Below, one piece after another: positions 1-5,382 of a stretch of DNA of 5,382 nt. Below the pieces are notes generated by a model. The model worked only from the letters and a program-made list of their open reading frames with translations. It made no database searches and was not told the DNA's origin. The position numbers were made by a program, and so were the translations under genes. The stretch is taken from the NCBI GenBank assembly GCA_007120675.1, contig SKNE01000270.1, positions 1 through 5,382 of the forward strand, in the 5' to 3' direction. The first letter of the stretch is position 1. Every line of letters starts with the position of its first letter. This DNA comes from Bacteroidales bacterium (GTDB taxonomy: Bacteria; Bacteroidota; Bacteroidia; Bacteroidales; UBA7960).

Positions 1-786
1 AATTATGGCGCGGAAGACATCCCCCTCACCGACCCCATCTTTAACAAAGCCATATTTTACGGGGAGACCATAAAAGACATCAACATCCTGTTCGACCCAA
101 ACGCCATCGACTCTCCGGGGAACCTCTACGGCAAGCAATACATCCACATTGAAGTGCGCTTGCTGGATGAAAACAACCGCCTGATCGACCTGCAAACGAT
201 CAGCAACATCGTGGTATGCCCCGGCGAAGAGAGTCCGCGCCACGCCTTTTACCGGGGCGGCGACTGCAATGCACCACTCATAAGGCTCAATGACCATTTG
301 CTGCGCAACACCTACACCCTTGAAGCTTTCTCCCAGGTTGTCATCACCATCAAGCACCAGGAGGGGAAATACAGTTCCGGGACCCAGTCAAAACGCATCA
401 ACATCTTCCTGGAAAGAAAGCGCAGCTTTGACGTGATGGTGTCCTTCCCTGCCGGTCTGCTGGTGAAGCAGTTCGGGGAATCGGGCATCGGCAACCTGAG
501 CGGCATCAGCACCTCGGTGCTGGCGGAGTTAAGTTTTTATGACCGCAACCGGATTGGTAACAAAAAGCCTTATAAGTTCGGGGCGGGGTTCATTGCACTC
601 AACGCCTTCAACTTCAGTGAAAGCCAGGATGTACAGCGCGACATCGGACTGGTGGTCATTGCCACCATCGAGCCGGTCAGAAGCAGCGCCAAGTTCAGCG
701 TCCCCATCTATTTCGGCACCGGCTACCTGTTGAAAGAACAGGACCTTTTCGCTATCTTTGGACCTGGAATCAGGCTTCATTTTTAG
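1..786 (+). CDS. Unrecognised envelope-type protein, 5'-truncated
   Basis: The frame is open from base 1 to a TAG at 784-786, so this is the last 261 codons of a gene that starts to the left of the window; a GTG at 154 is only an internal valine and not a credible start. I do not recognise the family. The visible part falls into two halves. Residues 1 to about 140 alternate hydrophobic and polar residues as in a beta-sandwich, with two cysteines (73 and 89) around a short loop. Residues 140-261 contain amphipathic strands separated by polar turns (FDVMVSFPAGLL, YKFGAGFIAL, FSVPIYFGTGYLL, FAIFGPGIRLHF) and end in a C-terminal Phe. A terminal aromatic residue after such strands is typical of outer-membrane beta-barrel proteins, so an envelope location is inferred. 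tilS follows on the same strand after 117 bp; a functional link is not evident. Secure as a coding region, not as to function. Confidence 0.8.
   Translation, partial: NYGAEDIPLTDPIFNKAIFYGETIKDINILFDPNAIDSPGNLYGKQYIHIEVRLLDENNRLIDLQTISNIVVCPGEESPRHAFYRGGDCNAPLIRLNDHLLRNTYTLEAFSQVVITIKHQEGKYSSGTQSKRINIFLERKRSFDVMVSFPAGLLVKQFGESGIGNLSGISTSVLAELSFYDRNRIGNKKPYKFGAGFIALNAFNFSESQDVQRDIGLVVIATIEPVRSSAKFSVPIYFGTGYLLKEQDLFAIFGPGIRLHF
730..760 (+). promoter_or_regulatory. Candidate promoter for tilS inside the upstream gene
   Basis: TATCTTTG at 753-760 matches the Bacteroidota -7 element TAnnTTTG exactly. A TTG at 730-732 lies 20 bases upstream, the spacing expected for the -33 element. Transcription would begin just after 760, giving tilS a leader of roughly 135 nt. 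The site lies within codons of the upstream gene (Ala-Ile-Phe-Gly), so it may be chance; a TAnnTTTG match alone is expected about once per strand in a window this size. Confidence 0.33.
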
Positions 787-903
787 CGGTCATCCGCGAT
801 ACGGACAGGGCAAACGCCGGGTCCACCGCCACCGCATGACTCGACGCCACCCGTCAATGGGTCCAGATCCTCCGGGTGACGACCCCATCAACAAGGCACT
901 GCC

Positions 904-2259
904 ATGCTCAACCGCTTCTTGCACCATATCAGGGCGCATCGATTGCTTCGCGACAAACAGCGAACGCTGCTTGCTGTCAGCGGGGGACTCGATTCGGTGA
1001 CCATGGTGGAGCTGTTCCGGCAGGCAAACCTCCCATTTGCCCTGGCCCACGCCAACTTCCAGCTGAGGGGCAGTGCATCGGGGCAGGACGAAGCCTTTGT
1101 ACGACAGCTGGCGGAAACCCTAAAAGCCAAGGTCTTTGTGCGTCGCTTCAACACACGGGAGTATGCCGATCAACATGGTGTGTCCATCCAGATGGCCGCC
1201 CGCGAGCTCCGTTACCGATGGATGGAGGAGGTCCGTGAAGCAAATGGCTTTGACGCCATGGCCACGGCTCACCACCTGGACGACTCCATTGAAACCCTGT
1301 TGATCAACCTGCTCAGGGGATGTGGCCTGCCGGGGTTGAAAGGCATTCCGGTCAGAACAAAACAAGTTATCCGCCCCCTGCTGTTTGCACGGCGCGGGGA
1401 GATAGAGCACTTTGCCCGTGAACAGGCACTGCAGTACCGCGAGGACCTCAGCAATGAAGACAGCACCTATTTGCGCAACAAGGTGCGTCACAAGCTAATC
1501 CCCATCCTGAAAGAGATCAGTCCCGGCCTGCACGAACAAATGCAGGCGTTTTTTGACCGGATGGCAGGGACGGAAGCCATCTACCGGATGATGATCGATC
1601 AGCAGCGGGAAGATTGTGTGGAGCAAAAAGGTCAGGAGTTGCATATCCTGAAAAGCCCCCTGGCGGCACTGCCTTACCCAGGGGTATTCCTTTATGAGTT
1701 CTTGAAGGGGTTCGGCTTTTCTGCTTCCGTTTGTGCCGGGATGCTGGCCGATATGGACAGGCAGCCGGGTAAACGCTACCATTCCGGCACGCACACTGCC
1801 TTGAGGGACCGCGATGCTTTCATCGTTTTTGAAAGCAGGCCTGATGCCGAAGGGGTCTTTGAAGAAGTTCTCCCATCTGCTGAAGCGGTCAGGGCCGGAC
1901 ACTTTGTCTTCCTCTTCGAGACAAGACAGGCAGACAACGCCCCCCCACTGCCCGATGGGCCAAATACCTTGGTGGCTGACGCCGACAGATTGAACTACCC
2001 CCTGGTCTTGCGAAGCTGGAAACCGGGCGACACCCTTGTGCCACTGGGTATGAGAGAAAGAAAAAAAGTCAGCGATTTGCTAACCGGGGAAAAGATGCCC
2101 CTGCACCGGAAACGGGAAGTCATTGTACTGACCAGCGGAGATGAGATTGTTTGGGTGGCGGGGGTCCGTGCCAGCGATCCCTTCAAGGTCACCGGGACAA
2201 CAAAAAACTTCCTCGTTTGCAATATGACAAGCGGCACAGCCGGGAGGCCACCGGGTTGA
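904..2259 (+). CDS. tilS: tRNA(Ile)-lysidine synthase TilS
   Basis: TilS uses ATP and lysine to convert the wobble cytidine (C34) of the tRNA-Ile with a CAU anticodon into lysidine, so that it reads AUA and is charged with isoleucine; it is a cytoplasmic, normally essential enzyme. The 451-residue product has the N-type ATP pyrophosphatase loop SGGLDS (residues 26-31), HANFQLRG (49-56), the ATAHHLDDSIETLL block (120-133) followed by LRGCGLPGLKGI, and RNKVRHKLIP (191-200). A middle helical region follows, then the C-terminal TilS domain (about 370-441: RSWKPGD, LLTGEKMPLHRK, WVAGVRASDPF). ATG 904 is chosen because an in-frame TGA at 877 blocks longer forms and the P-loop sits at the usual distance; AAGG at 893-896 could be a weak ribosome site. 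The final residues, 442-451 (TSGTAGRPPG), are encoded by the first unit of a tandem repeat, and the stop TGA is the start of the second unit. The family domain ends before this tail. Confidence 0.96.
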   Translation: MLNRFLHHIRAHRLLRDKQRTLLAVSGGLDSVTMVELFRQANLPFALAHANFQLRGSASGQDEAFVRQLAETLKAKVFVRRFNTREYADQHGVSIQMAARELRYRWMEEVREANGFDAMATAHHLDDSIETLLINLLRGCGLPGLKGIPVRTKQVIRPLLFARRGEIEHFAREQALQYREDLSNEDSTYLRNKVRHKLIPILKEISPGLHEQMQAFFDRMAGTEAIYRMMIDQQREDCVEQKGQELHILKSPLAALPYPGVFLYEFLKGFGFSASVCAGMLADMDRQPGKRYHSGTHTALRDRDAFIVFESRPDAEGVFEEVLPSAEAVRAGHFVFLFETRQADNAPPLPDGPNTLVADADRLNYPLVLRSWKPGDTLVPLGMRERKKVSDLLTGEKMPLHRKREVIVLTSGDEIVWVAGVRASDPFKVTGTTKNFLVCNMTSGTAGRPPG

Positions 2260-2417
2260 CAGGCAGCACAAGCAGGGGGACCACCGGGTTGACAGGCAGC
2301 ACGGCCGGAGTGAAACTGGGGTGACAAACAGCACAGCTGGTGGGAACCCCGGGTGACAGGCAGCACAAGCAGGGGTGGTACCTGGGTGCCACACAGCGCA
2401 GCTTGCGGGATACGGGC
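2225..2417. repeat. Degenerate tandem repeat, six units of 31-33 bp
   Basis: Six head-to-tail units start at 2225, 2257, 2290, 2322, 2354 and 2387, with lengths of 32, 33, 32, 32, 33 and 31 bp. Each opens with a form of TGACAGGCAGCACA, continues with a G-rich middle and closes with a form of CCACCGGG(T). Units 2 and 5 share 22 identical bases at their start; unit 6 is the most diverged (TGCCACACAGCGCA), and traces beyond 2417 are too weak to call. Unit 1 lies inside the end of tilS. The array has no cas genes nearby, and its variable parts are only about 15 bp, so it is a minisatellite-like array and not a CRISPR. Minus-strand open frames across it give Cys/Pro-rich repetitive peptides in all three frames, which is what a stop-poor repeat does by itself. 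Confidence 0.85.
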
Positions 2418-2430
2418 TGAAAGCAGGATG

Positions 2431-2477
2431 CCGGTAAGTGGTCTTTCGGAACTACCACAAAGCCGGTTTTACTTTTT
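2431..2477 (+). terminator. Candidate intrinsic terminator after tilS
   Basis: An interrupted stem-loop can form. CCGG at 2431-2434 pairs with CCGG at 2463-2466, and after a small internal loop GTGGT at 2438-2442 pairs with ACCAC at 2454-2458 around an 11-base loop. TTTTACTTTTT follows directly at 2467-2477. Its position after tilS and its repeats, and just before the dsbD promoter, fits a transcript boundary. The stem is imperfect, so this is a candidate only. Confidence 0.45.
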
Positions 2478-2481
2478 CACG

Positions 2482-2489
2482 TAACTTTG
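2482..2489 (+). promoter_or_regulatory. Bacteroidota-type -7 box for dsbD
   Basis: TAACTTTG matches the TAnnTTTG consensus exactly and sits in an AT-rich patch (2467-2515) that contrasts with its GC-rich surroundings. Transcription would begin a few bases after 2489, leaving a leader of about 40-60 nt before the dsbD start. No TTG is present at the expected -33 position about 20 bases upstream, so support rests on the -7 element, composition and location. Confidence 0.6.
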
Positions 2490-2538
2490 CACGCAAGTAT
2501 ATAGTTCGATAACCGGGACTGATGGCCGGTGTTACCCT

Positions 2539-4641
2539 ATGAAAAGATATTGCTTCATGAAGACAACAAAGACATTGCGTGGAATGCCCGCGTGGCTGCT
2601 CATCTTTTTCCTTGCTGCTTCGGCCCAGGCCCAGATCCTGGACCCGGTGGAGTGGCGATTTACAAAAGAAGCGGTTGCCGACGATGTGTATGAGCTGCGG
2701 CTCACGGCCACCATGGACCCAGGCTGGTATATTTACGGTACCGAGCTGGAGCCGGGCGGACCCATTGCCACAGCCATCTTTTTTGAAGAGGGCGCGGACT
2801 TTGAGCTAGTGGGAGATTTGATGTACCCCGATCCCGAGGTAAAGTACGACCCCAACTTTCGGATGGACATCCCCATGTTCGGCGGATCGGTAACCTTTAG
2901 CCAGCAGGTCCGGGTGCTGGGCGAAACAGCTACCGTGGCCGGGGAACTGGAATACATGGCCTGCGATGATTCTCGATGTCTTCCGCCGGATTTTTTGTCC
3001 TTCTCTTTTAATCTGGAAGGGGGTCAGGCCGCAGAGGCTGACGCGGCCACTGCCTTGCTGAGGGAAGAATACCCCATGGATGAGGGGTCCGCTGCAGTGG
3101 ACCTGGACGAAGCGCCCGCGGACCCTTCCCCGGACGAAGCGGAAGTGACCAGGGAAGCGCAGGAGCCAGCGGTGCTGTATACGCCGGAAGAGGCTGAGGA
3201 CAGCGGACTGGGCTGGACGTTCATCATGGGTTTCCTGGGCGGACTGCTGGCCCTGCTTACACCTTGCGTGTTTCCCATGATCCCCCTCACCGTGAGTTTT
3301 TTCCTCAGGAACGCCGGCGATCGTGGCCGTGCTTTTCGCGACGCGCTGCTGTATGGCTTCACCATCATCTTCGCCTATGTGGTGCTTGGCCTGGCCATAT
3401 CGATGATCTTCGGCCCCGCCACCCTCAATGCCCTGGCCACCAGTCCGGGATTCAACATCTTCTTCTTTGCCCTGCTGGTATTCTTCGCCGCCTCCTTCTT
3501 TGGTGCCTTTGAGCTAACCATGCCCGCTTCCTGGTCCAACGCCCTGGACAGCAAGGCGGACAAAACCGGGGGACTCATTGGCGTCTTCCTCATGGGACTG
3601 ACCTTTGTACTGGTTTCATTCAGCTGCACCGGTCCCATCGTGGGCACCCTCCTGGTGGAGGCGGCCATAGGAGGCAGCGTGTATGCACCGGCCATCGGGA
3701 TGCTGGGCTTCAGCCTGGCACTGGCCATCCCCTTCAGCCTATTCGCCATCTTCCCCACGGCACTGAAATCGCTGCCCAAGTCGGGAGGATGGATGAATGC
3801 AGTGAAGGTGATCCTGGGCTTCATCGTGCTGGCCTTTTCACTGAAATTCCTTTCCATAGCTGATGCGGTGGGACAGTGGGGCATTCTCGACAGGGAGGTG
3901 TTCCTTGTTCTGTGGATAGCCAACTTCCTGCTGATGGGCCTTTACCTGATCGGCAAGATACGCTTTGCCCATGACTCGGAGCTGCAATACCTTTCGGTGC
4001 CCCGCCTGATGCTGGCCATCGCAACATTTGCCTTTGTCTTTTACCTCATTCCCGGACTCTGGGGTGCTCCTTTACGGGCCATCAGCTCATTCCTGCCTTC
4101 ACCCGTGACGCAGGACTTTGACCTGAGCCGGATCACGGCACAGGCACCGGCTTCGGGGGATGGTCAAACCATCTACATCGGTGAGAGTGTGCAGGAGGGG
4201 CCCCACGGACTAATGGCTTTCACAGACTATGATGAAGGGATGGAGGCGGCGCGTGCAGCCGGCAAGCCTGTTTTCCTCGACTTCACCGGACTTGGATGCG
4301 CCAACTGCCGAAAGATGGAAGCCAATGTTTGGTCCGATCCCCGTGTGCTGGAGAGGCTGCGTGATGATTTCGTGAAAATCTCTTTGTTTGTTGATGACCG
4401 GACCAGGCTGCCTGAATCTGAACAATTTGTTTCGGATGCCCTGGGGAGGGAGCGGACCATTCGCACGGTGGGACAAAAATGGAGTGCCTTCCAGGCAGAA
4501 CGTTACGGGGCCAACACCCAGCCCTACTACATCCTGCTGGATCACAGCGAGAACATGCTGGCACCGGCCTACGGCTACGACAGCAGCATCCCGCGCTTCA
4601 TTGAATTCCTGGACACAGGGAAACACAACTTCAGGCCCTGA
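2539..4641 (+). CDS. dsbD: Thiol:disulfide interchange protein DsbD
   Basis: DsbD is an inner-membrane protein that carries electrons from cytoplasmic thioredoxin to periplasmic thiol proteins. All three modules are present in the 700 residues. A signal peptide ends at about residue 32 (LLIFFLAASAQA, then QIL). The periplasmic alpha domain (about 33-160) has the redox pair C142/C147 as CX4C followed by LPP. An acidic, Glu/Asp/Ala-rich linker spans about 163-222. The membrane domain (about 225-507) has some eight hydrophobic segments and the conserved cysteines C243 (TPCVFPMIPLTVSFF) and C363 (FSCTGPIVGTLL). The C-terminal thioredoxin-like gamma domain (about 560-695) carries C587-A-N-C590 and a likely cis-proline, P662. 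ATG 2539 gives the longest form; ATG 2557 (MKTTKTLRG) is equally plausible and gives a more ordinary 26-residue signal peptide. Neither has a Shine-Dalgarno site. The gene is probably transcribed alone from 2482 and converges on the hydrolase gene 14 bp away. Confidence 0.95.
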   Translation: MKRYCFMKTTKTLRGMPAWLLIFFLAASAQAQILDPVEWRFTKEAVADDVYELRLTATMDPGWYIYGTELEPGGPIATAIFFEEGADFELVGDLMYPDPEVKYDPNFRMDIPMFGGSVTFSQQVRVLGETATVAGELEYMACDDSRCLPPDFLSFSFNLEGGQAAEADAATALLREEYPMDEGSAAVDLDEAPADPSPDEAEVTREAQEPAVLYTPEEAEDSGLGWTFIMGFLGGLLALLTPCVFPMIPLTVSFFLRNAGDRGRAFRDALLYGFTIIFAYVVLGLAISMIFGPATLNALATSPGFNIFFFALLVFFAASFFGAFELTMPASWSNALDSKADKTGGLIGVFLMGLTFVLVSFSCTGPIVGTLLVEAAIGGSVYAPAIGMLGFSLALAIPFSLFAIFPTALKSLPKSGGWMNAVKVILGFIVLAFSLKFLSIADAVGQWGILDREVFLVLWIANFLLMGLYLIGKIRFAHDSELQYLSVPRLMLAIATFAFVFYLIPGLWGAPLRAISSFLPSPVTQDFDLSRITAQAPASGDGQTIYIGESVQEGPHGLMAFTDYDEGMEAARAAGKPVFLDFTGLGCANCRKMEANVWSDPRVLERLRDDFVKISLFVDDRTRLPESEQFVSDALGRERTIRTVGQKWSAFQAERYGANTQPYYILLDHSENMLAPAYGYDSSIPRFIEFLDTGKHNFRP

Positions 4642-4655
4642 AACCCTTCCATGGT

Positions 4656-5303
4656 TTAATAAACGCCTGTCAGGTAAGGATTGGCTGTTCGCTCTTCTCC
4701 GATGGTGGTCTCAGGACCATGGCCCGGATAAACACGGGTGTCGGCCGGCAGCACCATCAGTTTTTGCAAAATGGACTTGATGAGCAGGTCGTGGTCACCT
4801 GTTGGCAGGTCGGTGCGACCCACACTGCCCTGAAACAGCACGTCGCCCACCACAACGAAGTTGGAGGCCGCGTGGTAGTAGCAGAGGCTTCCTGCCGCAT
4901 GACCGGGGGTGTGTAAGACCTTCAGCTCCTGGTGACCAAACTGCAGGATGTCGCCGTCATCAATGAACACATCAGGCATCACCGGTTTATCCAGGTCAAA
5001 GCCGAAGGCCTTCCCGTAATCCTTGCTGTTTTGAAGAAAGGGGAGGCTGTCCTTATGGGTTAGCGGCTTGAGCTTATAGGTCTTTGAGATGAACCGACTG
5101 CCCAGCATATGGTCGATATGACAGTGGGTAAATAGCTGAAGAACAGGTCTTAGATTGTTGTCGCTGATATATTGTGCAAGGGCCTTTTTTTCTTGTTTCT
5201 CGTAACAGGATGCATCGATGATGGCGCATTCACCTGTCTCATCATAAAGTATATACGTATTTACCTGAAAGGGATTAAACGTAAATTGCTTGACTTGAAT
5301 CAT
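4656..5303 (-). CDS. Glyoxalase II-like MBL-fold metallo-hydrolase
   Basis: This is a 215-residue metallo-beta-lactamase-fold hydrolase of the short glyoxalase II-like group, with a full metal-binding set: THCHIDH (H60, H62, D64, H65), HTPGH (H135), GDVLF (D154) and YPGHG (H195). Such proteins bind two metal ions and hydrolyse thioesters or related substrates; the substrate here cannot be read. It lacks the C-terminal substrate-binding domain of classical glyoxalase II (about 250 residues), so hydroxyacylglutathione hydrolase activity should not be assumed. No signal peptide is seen, so it is probably cytoplasmic. A start at ATG 5333 would add ten residues (MLTPFNRNQA), but MIQVKQFTFNPFQ at 5303 is where this family normally begins, and 5333 lies almost at the start of the predicted transcript. 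The TAA stop is 14 bp from the dsbD stop, in convergent orientation. Confidence 0.93.
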   Translation of the reverse strand: MIQVKQFTFNPFQVNTYILYDETGECAIIDASCYEKQEKKALAQYISDNNLRPVLQLFTHCHIDHMLGSRFISKTYKLKPLTHKDSLPFLQNSKDYGKAFGFDLDKPVMPDVFIDDGDILQFGHQELKVLHTPGHAAGSLCYYHAASNFVVVGDVLFQGSVGRTDLPTGDHDLLIKSILQKLMVLPADTRVYPGHGPETTIGEERTANPYLTGVY

Positions 5304-5343
5304 TGCTTGATTTCGATTAAAGGGTGTCAACACTTTTCTACCC

Positions 5344-5351
5344 CAAAGATA
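5344..5351 (-). promoter_or_regulatory. Bacteroidota-type -7 box for the MBL hydrolase
   Basis: On the minus strand this reads TATCTTTG, an exact TAnnTTTG match, within an AT-rich stretch (5335-5372) upstream of the gene. Transcription would begin near 5338, giving about a 35 nt leader to ATG 5303 but almost none to ATG 5333, which favours 5303 as the start. No clear -33 TTG is found at the usual spacing. Confidence 0.55.
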
Positions 5352-5382
5352 AATAAAAACTGTAAATTAGTCCTTGAATAGA

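Noticed and set aside
872..880. CCGGGTGAC before tilS, resembling the repeat unit junction
   Set aside because: Only nine bases match clearly and the flanks do not align well; it could be a decayed unit but chance is as likely.
2225..2417. CRISPR array
   Set aside because: The most conserved part of each unit is only about 14-17 bp and the remainder about 15 bp and also related between units; no cas gene is in the window.
1995..2458. Three overlapping minus-strand open frames giving Cys/Pro-rich repetitive peptides (CCLSTRW, AACQPGG types)
   Set aside because: They are translations of the tandem repeat in all three frames, extend antisense into tilS, and have no start context or recognisable domain.
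3375..3923. Long minus-strand open frame (182 codons) opposite dsbD
   Set aside because: It lies wholly antisense to the conserved membrane domain of dsbD and has no protein-family features; it is a composition shadow.
4641..4657. AAACC/GGTTT stem between the convergent dsbD and hydrolase genes as a bidirectional terminator
   Set aside because: The stem is only five mostly A-T pairs with a seven-base loop and no clear T-run on either strand.
5304..5333. N-terminal extension of the metallo-hydrolase from ATG 5333
   Set aside because: The family normally starts at the MIQVK-type sequence, and 5333 is only a few bases from the predicted transcript start.

Overview
The window reads as chromosomal DNA of a fairly GC-rich member of the Bacteroidota. 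Three things point there. The TilS, DsbD and metallo-hydrolase proteins have the wording typical of that phylum (HANFQLRG in TilS, a CX4C DsbD alpha domain with a DFTGLGCANC thioredoxin centre, and an FTFNPFQVNTY start in the hydrolase). Genes start without clear Shine-Dalgarno sequences. TAnnTTTG-type -7 boxes, the promoter element of this phylum, lie ahead of dsbD and the hydrolase. Genus cannot be read from the sequence.

Layout: positions 1-786 hold the 3' part of an unrecognised gene whose product looks envelope-associated, rich in beta strands and ending in phenylalanine. It is followed on the same strand, after 117 bp, by tilS (904-2259). Next comes a 279 bp gap. It holds six degenerate 31-33 bp tandem repeat units (2225-2417, the first inside the end of tilS), a candidate terminator (2431-2477) and a good candidate promoter (2482-2489). 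Full-length dsbD follows (start 2539 or 2557, stop 4641). It converges, with only 14 bp between stops, on a glyoxalase II-like metallo-beta-lactamase-fold hydrolase on the minus strand (5303-4656), whose own promoter lies near the right edge.

The genes do not form one pathway: tRNA decoding (TilS), envelope thiol redox (DsbD) and a small metallo-hydrolase are housekeeping functions placed side by side. No mobile element, CRISPR array, tRNA or rRNA was seen. The most unusual item is the tandem repeat. It runs into tilS and appears to have supplied the last ten residues and the stop codon of TilS. I found no convincing undescribed multi-gene system here.
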